Made by a program: the position numbers and the translations under genes. Positions 14,620 through 24,209 of a DNA stretch of 64,000 bases are shown one piece after another. The number at the start of each line of letters is the position of its first letter. The first letter of the stretch is position 1. Below the pieces are notes generated by a model. It was not told where the DNA came from. It did not search any database and worked only from the letters and a program-made list of their open reading frames with translations. The DNA comes from an uncultured Lachnospiraceae bacterium (GTDB taxonomy: Bacteria > Bacillota > Clostridia > Lachnospirales > Lachnospiraceae), in assembly GCA_900315505.1 (NCBI GenBank), contig OMZG01000004.1, positions 41,986 to 105,985 on the forward strand, given 5' to 3'.

Positions 14620-16386
14620 CTACATTCTCTCTGGCGCTTCGAATCCCAAGAGATGAGTACCAGTCTCTAAGACATTAAGCGTCAGTGAAAGAAGAGACAT
14701 ATAGCTCTTCTGTTTATCGCTATCTTCGCATGAGAGAATCTTTGTCTCATGGTAAAAGTGATTGAACGCATTTGATAATTCGTAAATATACTGGCAGATA
14801 CGGTTCGGCATATTGTCTTCATATGCCAAACGTACCGAATCCTGGAATGGAGCCAGAGCAAGCAGCAGGCTTCTCTCACTCTCAGTCTCAGGCGGAAGAA
14901 TATTTACAGAATCAAGCTTCTTCCCGGCTGCCTCATATTTACGTATAATAGACTTCATACGGACGACGGTATACAGGATATATGGCCCGGTATTGCCCTC
15001 GAATGAAGTGAATTTGTCTATGTCAAAAATATAGTCCTTCGACGGCTGATTCGACAGATCGCCATACTTAATGGCTGCAAGGGCTACAATATTGGCTGTC
15101 TTCTTAGCCTCGTCTTCTGGGAGTTCATTATTTTCCCTGATCTTCTCATACATCTTCTCATCGACATCAGCAATGAGTGTAGACAGACGCATGACTCCGC
15201 CCTCACGGGTCTTGAATGGCTTGCCATCCTTGCCGTTCATCGTACCGAATCCGATGAAATCGAGATCGCATGAATCAGGGACTATATCACACTTGCGTGC
15301 ACAGCGGAAACACTGGATGAAATGAAGCTCCTGACGCTTGTCTACGATGTAGGCTATCTTATCAGGATTATAATCCTTCACACGCCAGATCATAGTGGCA
15401 AGATCTGTCGTATTGTAAAGAGCAGCGCCATCAGACTTCAGGATCATGCATGGAGGAATCTCCTTCTTATCAGAGTCTTCCTTCACATCGACTACGAGTG
15501 CTCCATCACTCTCATATGCATAGCCCCTGGCCTTCATATCAGCTACCATATCAGGAATATATGGCGCTGCATCTGACTCACCCTTCCAGAGATCAAATGA
15601 GACATTAAGCTTCTCATAATTCTTCTTCAGGTCGGTGACACTCACATTCATGATATGCTTCAGGAGAGCTCTGTATCCGCGTCTGCCCTTCTGCAGCTCA
15701 TTCGTAGCCTCAAGGGCCTTCTCATGATAGCTCTCATCCTCTTTGCTCTTTCCTGAAGCGCATGGGTAAATCTCCTCAAGCTCTGAAATAGTAAAAGGAG
15801 GCTCTTCCGGATACTCACCCGTATAGCTCTCATCGAAATAAATGAGATCAGGCTTTCTCTCATGAAGCTCTGTGATGATGAGTCCCATCTGCAGGCCCCA
15901 GTCTCCGAGATGCACATCACCATATACGGTGTGTCCCATGTAGCGGGAAATCCTCTTGATTGACTCGCCGATGACTGCTGAGCGGAGATGACCTACATGG
16001 AGTGGCTTTGCCACATTCGGGCCACCATAATCGAGAATTATGGTAAGCGGCTTCTCCGGAGCATCAAGTCCGAACTTCTCACTTGAAGCCATCTCATTGG
16101 CGTATTCAGATAAAAATGACGGATTCAGGTCAAAGTTGAGAAATCCAGGCTTTACAGCCTCGACTTTTGAAAATACCCTGCCCTCCTGCAGCTGCTGCGC
16201 AACTGCCTCTGCCATGATGATAGGTGCCTTGTGGTACTGCTTGGCAGCGGCCATGGCGCCATTACACTGGTATTCACAGAGATCAGGACGGTTACTTACC
16301 GTCACCTTTCCATAAGACGAGTCTAAGCCGGCCTTTTCAAAGCCGGCTCTAACCTCGTCAGTTATCAGTTCTATCAGTTCTTTCAT
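14620..16386 (-). CDS. argS: Arginyl-tRNA synthetase
   Basis: Class I synthetase charging tRNA-Arg in the cytoplasm. The 588 residues hold an N-terminal Arg-S tRNA-binding domain (about 1-100) and the HIGH motif as HVGHLRSAVIG (about 129). The KMSKS position is degenerate (TREGGVMRL), as in many ArgRS. A DALR anticodon-binding domain ends the protein in LLGFEAPERM. The ATGA overlap with queT upstream indicates translational coupling. Confidence 0.97.
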   Translation of the reverse strand: MKELIELITDEVRAGFEKAGLDSSYGKVTVSNRPDLCEYQCNGAMAAAKQYHKAPIIMAEAVAQQLQEGRVFSKVEAVKPGFLNFDLNPSFLSEYANEMASSEKFGLDAPEKPLTIILDYGGPNVAKPLHVGHLRSAVIGESIKRISRYMGHTVYGDVHLGDWGLQMGLIITELHERKPDLIYFDESYTGEYPEEPPFTISELEEIYPCASGKSKEDESYHEKALEATNELQKGRRGYRALLKHIMNVSVTDLKKNYEKLNVSFDLWKGESDAAPYIPDMVADMKARGYAYESDGALVVDVKEDSDKKEIPPCMILKSDGAALYNTTDLATMIWRVKDYNPDKIAYIVDKRQELHFIQCFRCARKCDIVPDSCDLDFIGFGTMNGKDGKPFKTREGGVMRLSTLIADVDEKMYEKIRENNELPEDEAKKTANIVALAAIKYGDLSNQPSKDYIFDIDKFTSFEGNTGPYILYTVVRMKSIIRKYEAAGKKLDSVNILPPETESERSLLLALAPFQDSVRLAYEDNMPNRICQYIYELSNAFNHFYHETKILSCEDSDKQKSYMSLLSLTLNVLETGTHLLGFEAPERM

Positions 16387-16907
16387 TTATCAGTAATCCT
16401 TTGTGTCTCTTTCACGGGAAAGAGTGTATTTCTATATCTTCCGAGAATTTTCTTCAGTGCGAAACCGAAGCCGAATACGGATATGGCTTCACCCGCTCCT
16501 ACTGTAAGCACAAGGAAGGGATATGCTGTACCTACTCCGTATGCCAGTATCAGAATAGCCGGTACTCCAAGAGCATTAAAAAGTACAGGCGGTACTGTAT
16601 AGATGAACTTTCTGTTGCGAAGCAGTCTTGTAACCGCTGCAGCAGCAAGCGTGATCAGACTTCCGAATACTACATCATAGATAGCTGAACCTGTGATCAG
16701 ATTCGCTATCAGGCATCCGATGAAAAGTCCCGGAACTGCAGCAGGCGTGAACACAGGAAGAACCGTGAGTGCTTCCGAAATACGCACCTGCACTGCCCCG
16801 CTCGCCAGATCAAATCCTGCTGCAAATACCGTCAGCACCACATAAAGCGCTGCGATAATACCTGCCTGAGCTACAAAAAGCGCACTACCATTTCTCTTTG
16901 TTGACAT
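16383..16907 (-). CDS. queT: QueT-type ECF substrate-binding membrane protein (queuosine precursor)
   Basis: S component of an energy-coupling-factor transporter, expected to bind a queuosine precursor in the membrane and work with shared EcfAAT subunits encoded elsewhere. The 174 residues form about five or six hydrophobic helices, with the family segment VQVRISEALTVLPVFTPAAVPG and the GSAIYDVVFGSL motif. It is a single small gene translationally coupled to argS. Its leader has an extended -10 promoter and two hairpins but no preQ1 aptamer I can recognise. Substrate is inferred from the family. Confidence 0.88.
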   Translation of the reverse strand: MSTKRNGSALFVAQAGIIAALYVVLTVFAAGFDLASGAVQVRISEALTVLPVFTPAAVPGLFIGCLIANLITGSAIYDVVFGSLITLAAAAVTRLLRNRKFIYTVPPVLFNALGVPAILILAYGVGTAYPFLVLTVGAGEAISVFGFGFALKKILGRYRNTLFPVKETQRITDK

Positions 16908-16932
16908 AATTTACCTCCAGTTTTCTTCGATG

Positions 16933-16987
16933 CAGAAGCTATGTCACCTTGCTTCTGTTTAACGTGTGGGTGGTCTTCGACCACACG
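16933..16987 (-). promoter_or_regulatory. Two-hairpin leader of queT (possible riboswitch)
   Basis: Hairpin CGTGTGG/CCACACG (16963-16987) is followed by hairpin CAGAAGC/GCTTCTG (16933-16957, 11-nt loop). The Shine-Dalgarno GGAGG follows ~15 nt later. queT genes are often under preQ1 riboswitches, but the sequence does not match the class I or II patterns I know, so this is only a candidate. Confidence 0.4.
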
Positions 16988-17014
16988 ATGCTATAAATAA
17001 TGTTACAGTGCCTT

Positions 17015-17043
17015 ATTCTAACATAGATTGCATACAATTTAAA
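17015..17043 (-). promoter_or_regulatory. Promoter of queT-argS
   Basis: On the minus strand: TTTAAA (17038-17043), 17-bp spacer, extended -10 TGTTAGAAT (-10 TAGAAT at 17015-17020). It would give a leader of about 100 nt. Confidence 0.55.
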
Positions 17044-17057
17044 GTTGTGCTATGTAC

Positions 17058-18392
17058 TTAATTCAATACAGATTCGATTACATCAACCATCTGGTCAACG
17101 TACTTGGCACACAGCTCCTTGGTATCAGCCTCTGCCATAACCCTGATCACAGGCTCTGTACCACTGGCACGTAAGAGTATGCGTCCGTTGCCCAGAAGCT
17201 CTGCTTCGATCTCATCCTTGCACTTCTGTACTTTTTCATTGTTCAGGATGGCATCCTTGTCATCAACCTTCACATTCTTCAGGAGCTGTGGATACTTCTT
17301 CATGCCGCTCGCAAGTGTATGAAGTGAGGTCTTCTCTTCCATGATGACTTCCATGATCATGATGGCTGTCAGGATTCCGTCACCGGTCGTAGCATGCTTT
17401 GAGAAAATGATATGTCCCGACTGCTCGCCACCAAGCACATAGCCATTAGCGACCATATCCTCATTCACATACTTATCACCGACTGTTGTCACATCGTATT
17501 CGATATCATTTTTCTCAAGAGCCTTGAACAATCCTAGATTAGCCATGATCGTAGCTACGACATGGTTGCCGTCGAGCCTTCCATGCTTCTTTAGATATGT
17601 GCCACAGATATAGATGATATAGTCGCCATCGATCACCTGGCCTGTCTCGTCAACAGCAATACATCTGTCTGCATCACCGTCGAAGGCAAATCCGCAGTCA
17701 AGCTCTTTTTCTTTTACCAGATTTACAAGATTATCAATATGAGTAGAACCGCAGTTCAGATTGATATTGAGTCCGTTTGGCTCATTTCCTACCACATAGG
17801 TCTTGGCTCCGAGAGCATCAAATACACTCTTTGCGATATTGAATGTAGAACCATTGGCGCAGTCGAGGCCGATTCTCTTGCCCTTGTATGAACGGGTGGC
17901 AAGGGAGATCAGATAGCCGATATACCTGTTCCTGCCGATCGCATAGTCGATGGCAACACCGATATTCTCACCGACTGCAAATGGGACATCATCAGTTTTT
18001 CCATCGAGATAGTCCTCAATCTGGCTCTCAACAGCAGCTGACATCTTGTGACCATTGCCGTCCATCAGCTTGATCCCGTTGTCTGAATATGGATTGTGGC
18101 TCGCGCTTACCATGACTCCGCAGTCGAAGTCCTCGGTACGTACCACATACGCAACAGACGGAGTAGTCGTCACATGCAGCAGATACGCATCTGATCCTGA
18201 TGAAATGATACCAGCCACGAGAGCATACTCAAACATATAGCTCGAACGTCTCGTATCTTTTCCAATGACTATTCTGCCACGCTTCTCCCTGCCATAGTAC
18301 CAGCCGAGATAACGGCCGATCCTGTACGCGTGATCTGAGGTCAGTACCTTTCCTGCTTCTCCTCTGAATCCGTCTGTTCCGAAGTACTTCAT
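17058..18392 (-). CDS. glmM: Phosphoglucosamine mutase
   Basis: Interconverts glucosamine-6-phosphate and glucosamine-1-phosphate on the way to UDP-GlcNAc for peptidoglycan. In the 444 residues the phosphoserine loop is VSASHNP (Ser98), the metal-binding loop FDGDADR lies near 238, and the phosphate-binding RASGTEPVIRVM is at the C-terminus. Domain order is that of the alpha-D-phosphohexomutases. The start overlaps the stop of the upstream acyltransferase by 4 bp (ATGA), tying wall precursor supply to a wall/polysaccharide acetylase. Confidence 0.97.
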   Translation of the reverse strand: MKYFGTDGFRGEAGKVLTSDHAYRIGRYLGWYYGREKRGRIVIGKDTRRSSYMFEYALVAGIISSGSDAYLLHVTTTPSVAYVVRTEDFDCGVMVSASHNPYSDNGIKLMDGNGHKMSAAVESQIEDYLDGKTDDVPFAVGENIGVAIDYAIGRNRYIGYLISLATRSYKGKRIGLDCANGSTFNIAKSVFDALGAKTYVVGNEPNGLNINLNCGSTHIDNLVNLVKEKELDCGFAFDGDADRCIAVDETGQVIDGDYIIYICGTYLKKHGRLDGNHVVATIMANLGLFKALEKNDIEYDVTTVGDKYVNEDMVANGYVLGGEQSGHIIFSKHATTGDGILTAIMIMEVIMEEKTSLHTLASGMKKYPQLLKNVKVDDKDAILNNEKVQKCKDEIEAELLGNGRILLRASGTEPVIRVMAEADTKELCAKYVDQMVDVIESVLN

Positions 18393-20389
18393 TTGTCCTC
18401 TTTTTCCTCCTTGGTACTCTCTGACTTCGTGTCAGCCTGTGTCGATGTGGCTGATGTGCTCTCTTTCTGCTCAGAAGCTTTCTTGTCAGCTTCCTGCTCC
18501 ATCCTGATTATATCCAGATCGTCCTGAATGGCGTTCTTGATCATCTTCGCATACTGCTTCTGTCCATCCGGTTTCAGATGGATTCCATCGTGATAGAACC
18601 AGCTGTCATGACCCTTGGCATATTCATGCCAGTTGATCAGAGTCACGTTCTCATTCTTATCACACAGCTTCTTGATCACCTTATTCGAATCATCCTCCCA
18701 CTGTATGGAATCTCCGAATACATTCACCCAGTAGATGTGACGATCCTCGCCTATCATATCGATAAGCTCCTGGCCGGCATCTTCTTTGAACACACCATTG
18801 GTGCCTAAAGCGATGACTACAATCTTGCCAAGCTTATTTTTCTTCTTATAATCCTTTATTATATCCTTTGCATCCCAGAGCTGTCTGGACTCATGAGCAT
18901 TCACTATCGACTTGTCAGGAAGGACCTTCAGCAGCTCAGGTGAAGCACCGAGCATTACTGAATCACCTATAGCCGTTACAGGAACCTTAGTCTCTGCCGT
19001 GAGCTCATCCTGCTTTTCAGTGTCCTCAGTAGAGGATGATGATGAAGCGGATGTTGATGAAGTTGCAGCAGAGGTCGATGCAGATGAACTGCTTGTAACC
19101 GATGATGTCGAGGACGACTCACTCTCCTGCTGTTCAAGCATCTTCTGATTAGCGGCCAGCTGCTGTTCCAGCTCCTTCGTATCGGTATTCTTTTTCCCGG
19201 AGAAAATAGTCGCAATGATTCCAACTACGATAAATACTGTAGCAGCCACTGTTGCTATAAAGAAAAGTGTGGCCTTCCACTTTCTGGTGATGTTCAGTTT
19301 TCTCTTTACGATCCAGCCGACCATCTCGTGCTCCCAGATGGCCAGAAGCATGATGATTGCGATCTGTATCAGCGGTGCGCATGGGATCCTGGTCCACTTC
19401 TTCACATTGAAAAGAAAGATGACCGGATACATGAACAGATACATCTCATAGCTTCTCTTGCCAATGAAGTCGAGCACCGGATTCTCAAGCATCCGTCCAA
19501 ACGGAAGAGACGGCTCTGCCGTGATGATGACAAGCACAAAGATGACAACCGTGACTATCTGCATGAGTCCTGTGTATGTAGGGTCTGCCATCCCGTCTAC
19601 AAATATAAACGAAATGACAAGAAAGATCATGCTTATGACAAATACCGGCAGTGATGCCTTCCGTGCGGTCTCACTCCTGAACAGTCTGAACTCATCGGTC
19701 CCTACACCTGCAAATCCGAGCATGACTCCTAGCGTCAGTGCATAGAGCCTCGTATCAGTACCATAGTATACTCTCGTCGCATCAGTACCATAAGGGAGCA
19801 GAACCCCCATCAGGATAGCTGAGATAGACGATATGATAAGGAAGAACAGAAGTCCTCTCTTTTTTCTGCCACGATTCGCAAGAATCAGATATATAAAATA
19901 CAGCACTGGCCAGATCACATAGAACTGCAGCTCAACAGCGAGCGACCAGATATGTGTGAATGGAGTCGCATTGGCTATCTTCGTAAAATATGACGAATTC
20001 TGCGCGATCTGCCACCAGTTATTATATCCCAGAAGAATCGAGATGACCTCGTTCCTGACACCTTCTACAGCCTTCGGATAGATAAAATGAAATGCTCCGA
20101 CAGTGACAAATACAGTGAGGATCACCGGCGGATATATCCTTGTGAGTCTCTTCAGATAGAAACCACCGACAGAAAAGCATCCACTGCGCCTGCTCTTCTC
20201 ACTCGTAAGCGCAATGAGATATCCTGATAACACGAAAAAGAGAGAGACTCCTAAGAATCCTCCCTTGATCGTGTATGGAAACATATGGTAAAAAATGACC
20301 CCTATTATAGCAATGGCTCTAAGCCCGTCGAGGCCATAAACGTGTCCTTTATTGTCTGCTGCGCCTGTCGTACTTCTATTAACAGTCAA
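18389..20389 (-). CDS. Membrane acyltransferase (acyltransferase-3) with C-terminal SGNH domain, OatA-like
   Basis: Probably O-acetylates peptidoglycan or a surface polysaccharide: the membrane domain brings acetyl groups across and the SGNH domain transfers them outside. The 666 residues start with the acyltransferase-3 signature GLDGLRAIAIIGVIFYHMFP (20-39), followed by about ten or eleven membrane helices to ~395. A Ser/Thr-rich linker (about 420-475) leads to an extracellular SGNH domain with GDSVMLG near 492 and DGIHLKPDG near 606 (Ser and Asp/His of the triad). A charged tail ends the protein. Domain order matches OatA. Coupled to glmM by a 4-bp overlap. Confidence 0.88.
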   Translation of the reverse strand: MTVNRSTTGAADNKGHVYGLDGLRAIAIIGVIFYHMFPYTIKGGFLGVSLFFVLSGYLIALTSEKSRRSGCFSVGGFYLKRLTRIYPPVILTVFVTVGAFHFIYPKAVEGVRNEVISILLGYNNWWQIAQNSSYFTKIANATPFTHIWSLAVELQFYVIWPVLYFIYLILANRGRKKRGLLFFLIISSISAILMGVLLPYGTDATRVYYGTDTRLYALTLGVMLGFAGVGTDEFRLFRSETARKASLPVFVISMIFLVISFIFVDGMADPTYTGLMQIVTVVIFVLVIITAEPSLPFGRMLENPVLDFIGKRSYEMYLFMYPVIFLFNVKKWTRIPCAPLIQIAIIMLLAIWEHEMVGWIVKRKLNITRKWKATLFFIATVAATVFIVVGIIATIFSGKKNTDTKELEQQLAANQKMLEQQESESSSTSSVTSSSSASTSAATSSTSASSSSSTEDTEKQDELTAETKVPVTAIGDSVMLGASPELLKVLPDKSIVNAHESRQLWDAKDIIKDYKKKNKLGKIVVIALGTNGVFKEDAGQELIDMIGEDRHIYWVNVFGDSIQWEDDSNKVIKKLCDKNENVTLINWHEYAKGHDSWFYHDGIHLKPDGQKQYAKMIKNAIQDDLDIIRMEQEADKKASEQKESTSATSTQADTKSESTKEEKEDK

Positions 20390-20489
20390 TTTTAATACTC
20401 CTTCTACATAGTCCTGTAATAGTTAAACATTTTTCAGGCGCAGTTTCAAGTTCTTTCTTTTGAAATATATGAAACATTATATTAACAAC

Positions 20490-23099
20490 TCACTTGACCT
20501 TTACACTCTTAACCCCTGACCAGGAGCTATACACTTTCTTTCCATTCGTGCCTGTGTAGTATGTCCTGACCTTGAAGTAATATCTCTTACCCTTCTTAAG
20601 TGACTTCATGGTATATGAGGTCTTTGTAGTATTCTTCGTCTTCGTACCCTTCGTCACGGCCTTGTTCGTTCCGGCCTTTACCTGGTATCCGCTGATTCCC
20701 GATACCTTCTTGTACTTTACCGTAGCCTTCCTGCTGCCTGCTTTCACCCTGGAGATCGAGGTCTTCTTCGGATTGATCTTGTAGCTAGCTGTAATGGTGC
20801 CTGTATAATTGCCCTTGAATGTCAGGGTGACTGAAGCTGTACCAGGAGTCTTGTTATTCGAATCTGTCCTGGTGTAATCAGTATCTGCTACGAGTTCTCT
20901 TCCCAGGGCATCGTCAGTCACTGTAATCGCCGGCTTACGTGACTTGCCATTGTAGGTAAGAGTCAAAAGCCCTGATACAGATATACCATTGTCCTTCTTA
21001 TACAGGCTGGATGCATCCTTTGGATCGATCGTATAGCTCTCGGTTCTGACACCGGTATTAGTAGTAGTTGTTGTAGTACCTGTAGTGCCTGTTGTACCGG
21101 TAGTACCTGTCGTACCTGTAGTGCCAGTCGATGTAGATGTACCCCTGAAATTATTGGTACCTGTGAGCGTGAAACTATAGGTACCTGCATTCACTGAATC
21201 AGGGAATGCTGATATCGTATAGTCTGTTCCCTGAATAAGTGTATTATTACCCATCTGTACCACTACCACTGTAGGGTACTGCTTCTGTCCATTGTAGGTA
21301 TATGGTGAAGCCGGAGTGAGCGTCACCGTAGCCTTGGAAATATTTCCCTGAGTAATCTCGAAATTATGTGATGCAGTTCCGGCATAATTTCCCTTGCCGG
21401 TCACAGTCACCTGAGCACCTGTGCCAATGGCTCTGTTATTCGCATAGGAATATGTATAGTCCCTACCTGCTACAAGAGTGGTATTACCGACCTTGATCTC
21501 CGGCTGCGGGGTGATATTTCCGCCTGTATATGAATATGTCGGATTGGCTGTACTAGTCGTAGTAGTCGTTCCCGTGCTGCTCTCAGAATCCTTGAAGGTA
21601 AAGGTTGCTGTAGAGAGATCTGCCGGTGTGATGTCAAAGGTAGTCCTTGCGCTTCCGGAATACTGCTTCACTGTCCCTGAGCCTGTATTGCCACTGGCTG
21701 CAACCGTCTTCGCTGTTACTATGACGGTCATCTTTCCTGCATTAGTATTATTGGAATATGCAACATCATATGCACTTGAAGGGACCTCATTATCCTTGTA
21801 GGTAACAACTACCTTCGGCTTCTTTTCCTTGCCATCGTACACGATAGGAGTCTTCTCTGACGGATCAAGAGCGATCTTCGTTGCTCCCGCCTCAGAGAGA
21901 TTACCACCGGTGGATGGCATTATTGTAAAATTAAGAGTCTTCGTGCCTGAATAATTTCCGGTTCCCGTAGCCGTGATAGTAGCTGTCTGATTGGCTGTGA
22001 TCGTAGGCTGGGCGGTATTATTCGCATAGCTGAGTGTGTAGTCAGTTCCTTCTGTCAGAGCCCTCGTGGAGCCTCCGATATTCATTGTAATGTTGACCTT
22101 CGGAGTGATAGCCCTGCCCGTTGCATAGTACTTCGCATCCGGCTGTGCGAGTGTCATTGTGGAATCACTCAGGCTGCCCTTAGTCACCTCGACAGGAACG
22201 GTGAAGGTCTTCTGCTCATTTGCTATGGTGGCAGTATATGTAAGAGATGAAGTGCCTACTGCCCTTGCCGAAACATTCGAACCTGAAACAGAAATCGTTG
22301 AATCGTTTGTCGGTCTCAGGGTTCCTGTAGCTCCGGCAATGGTAAACATATTGTCACCACCACTGCTCGTTTTAATGCCATACGTCACAGCAGGTACCTG
22401 TCGTGTCGTGCCAAGAGACATGGTCATTTTCTTGTCACATGCAGCATTATTTCCGTTAAAAACAGTATTTCCTGACTGGCCGGAGCCATCGTTGAAATTG
22501 TAGACTGCGTAGATACCGGTAGTTCTGTTCCTTGTTATTTCCCTGGATACGCTTACATCACCAGTCTGCGTAAGATCAGGCGCACCGCTATCATCACTTG
22601 ATTCACCAAGAGCCAGACAGTAATAATCTTTATTATTAAAAATGACATGACCTATCCCGCATGAATTATAGGTATTGTAGTCAGATGCATCGAGTTTCCA
22701 TGAAGGTGCTGAATCAGCAATCATCTGCTTCCCAATAGTCTGAGCGTTGCCCGTTTTACCATCAGATGTTATAAGAGCTCCTGATTTACCGTCAGGCCGT
22801 TGCTCATTATAATAAAGTGCCAGGTCCTTTGCTCTCTCAATTGCCAGCTTCTCAAGAGCGCTGTTATACCTAAGCGTTTTGCCCGATCCCTGATCGTCTG
22901 TATATGTCTTTACTGAATCATAAATTGAAGCTACATCATCCTGCCTGACAGTAACAGTATATGTAACAGGAATCGTATCCGTATCAGCCGCTTCCGCCTC
23001 TACTCTTCCTGTATTCCCTGCTATATATGGTATCGAAGTAAATGCAAAAGCACATCCTAGTGCAAATGCCGCCATTCTTTTCGCCAGTCTTATCCTCAT
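20490..23099 (-). CDS. Large secreted surface protein: CAP-like domain, MBG-type repeats, FN3-like C-terminus
   Basis: The start chosen is the ATG at 23099 (MRIRLAKRMAAFALG...), preceded by GGAGA at good spacing; an upstream in-frame ATG (23150) lacks a site and would spoil the signal peptide. After a signal peptide (cut near VEAEA) comes a CAP/SCP-like region with ALEKLAIERAKDLALYYN and YNSCGIGHVIFNN. Repeated beta-sandwich MBG-like modules follow (YDGKEKKPKVVVTYKD, YTYNGQKQYPTVVVV, LTYNGKSRKPAITVTD). A low-complexity TGT-repeat linker precedes the last module, and a C-terminal FN3-like segment ends in SSWSGVKSVKVK. No LPXTG or membrane anchor is seen. It is probably an adhesin-like or wall-associated protein; function is not known. 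Confidence 0.8.
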   Translation of the reverse strand: MRIRLAKRMAAFALGCAFAFTSIPYIAGNTGRVEAEAADTDTIPVTYTVTVRQDDVASIYDSVKTYTDDQGSGKTLRYNSALEKLAIERAKDLALYYNEQRPDGKSGALITSDGKTGNAQTIGKQMIADSAPSWKLDASDYNTYNSCGIGHVIFNNKDYYCLALGESSDDSGAPDLTQTGDVSVSREITRNRTTGIYAVYNFNDGSGQSGNTVFNGNNAACDKKMTMSLGTTRQVPAVTYGIKTSSGGDNMFTIAGATGTLRPTNDSTISVSGSNVSARAVGTSSLTYTATIANEQKTFTVPVEVTKGSLSDSTMTLAQPDAKYYATGRAITPKVNITMNIGGSTRALTEGTDYTLSYANNTAQPTITANQTATITATGTGNYSGTKTLNFTIMPSTGGNLSEAGATKIALDPSEKTPIVYDGKEKKPKVVVTYKDNEVPSSAYDVAYSNNTNAGKMTVIVTAKTVAASGNTGSGTVKQYSGSARTTFDITPADLSTATFTFKDSESSTGTTTTTSTANPTYSYTGGNITPQPEIKVGNTTLVAGRDYTYSYANNRAIGTGAQVTVTGKGNYAGTASHNFEITQGNISKATVTLTPASPYTYNGQKQYPTVVVVQMGNNTLIQGTDYTISAFPDSVNAGTYSFTLTGTNNFRGTSTSTGTTGTTGTTGTTGTTGTTTTTTNTGVRTESYTIDPKDASSLYKKDNGISVSGLLTLTYNGKSRKPAITVTDDALGRELVADTDYTRTDSNNKTPGTASVTLTFKGNYTGTITASYKINPKKTSISRVKAGSRKATVKYKKVSGISGYQVKAGTNKAVTKGTKTKNTTKTSYTMKSLKKGKRYYFKVRTYYTGTNGKKVYSSWSGVKSVKVK

Positions 23100-23240
23100 A
23101 ATAAATTCTCCATGACTTATAAAAAACAGAGTGATCCTTGTATTTTTCACACAATCAGCGGCACGAGCTGCCTCATGACGCTACCTTTAGTATAACACAA
23201 ACCACTTGATTATGGAAACAGATTTTCTTACAATATACTC

Positions 23241-24209
23241 ATGAAAAAAATAGAGCATACCTACAATATAAAGGAAATGATTAAATATCCTGAACTTTTC
23301 TCCAGGTATTCAAAAGACGGCGATACTTATCTCACTATCGAGACAACAGGACTCTCACCGGAAAGGCATAGGATCATCTCGATCTCTGTCGGAACTATCT
23401 CAGATGATATAATCGGGATCACGACATTTTTCTCAGACAATAAGGATGATGAACTGACGATCATCGAGAACGGACTGGATGCAATCGGGGATGCAGGACG
23501 CATCATTACCTGGAACGGTGATTCATTTGACCTCCGCTTCCTTTCTGCCCGTGGCGAGGAATACGGCATCAAATCACCAGTCCAGGCCTCATACGATCTG
23601 AAGAAAATTTTTTCTCCACTGAAGAGATTCATCGCATCCGGCAGTCTCTCGCTTTATGATACTCTCGAGGATATGGGCATTTCAGATGATTCAGTTCCCG
23701 ATGGAAAGACACTCGTGACGCTGTATAAAACCTTCATAGAGACAGGTGAGAAGCGTTACTCAGAGCCGGTATTACAGCATAGCGTATATAAGCTGACCGG
23801 CATCATGAATCTGATGTGCCTTCACAGCTGCCTGAATATAAATAAGGCAGTACCGACCATCAATGAAAGCTCGGTCACAGATGAGACGCTCATTGTGAGT
23901 GGAAGCACTGATCTGTTTTTCCCGACAAATCTTCATATAGGAATGGATGGAATTGATCTTTTCTATAGTGAGAACAGATTCAATGCCAGATTCACTCTGT
24001 ATGACGGCAGAATACGGATGTATTTCCCTGATCCGGCCTCATACGTCCGTCTGAAGTCCGACGGCTCGCTGATCCCGAAGGAACTATCAAGGTCCATGTC
24101 GAAGGACAGCTATGAAAGGGTATCAAAAGAAAGCTGCTTCTCTCTCGTGAAAATCCCACAGGAGAAAAAGCAGCTTGAAAACTATATTATGAGTCTTGAG
24201 AAAATGTGA
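23241..24209 (+). CDS. RNase H-like (YprB-type) exonuclease-fold protein
   Basis: One of the few plus-strand genes. The 322 residues contain a DEDD-type RNase H-like fold: IETTGLSPERHRIISISVG (the usual first Asp replaced by Glu), ITWNGDSFDLRFL (second acidic motif), and SLYDTLEDMG with a C-terminal acidic pair less clear. Similar proteins are annotated YprB ribonuclease-H-like domain. The C-terminal ~130 residues are not recognised. It is divergent from the surface protein and convergent with cheR; the two stop codons abut inside TGATCA. Catalytic activity is uncertain because of the Asp-to-Glu change. Confidence 0.72.
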   Translation: MKKIEHTYNIKEMIKYPELFSRYSKDGDTYLTIETTGLSPERHRIISISVGTISDDIIGITTFFSDNKDDELTIIENGLDAIGDAGRIITWNGDSFDLRFLSARGEEYGIKSPVQASYDLKKIFSPLKRFIASGSLSLYDTLEDMGISDDSVPDGKTLVTLYKTFIETGEKRYSEPVLQHSVYKLTGIMNLMCLHSCLNINKAVPTINESSVTDETLIVSGSTDLFFPTNLHIGMDGIDLFYSENRFNARFTLYDGRIRMYFPDPASYVRLKSDGSLIPKELSRSMSKDSYERVSKESCFSLVKIPQEKKQLENYIMSLEKM

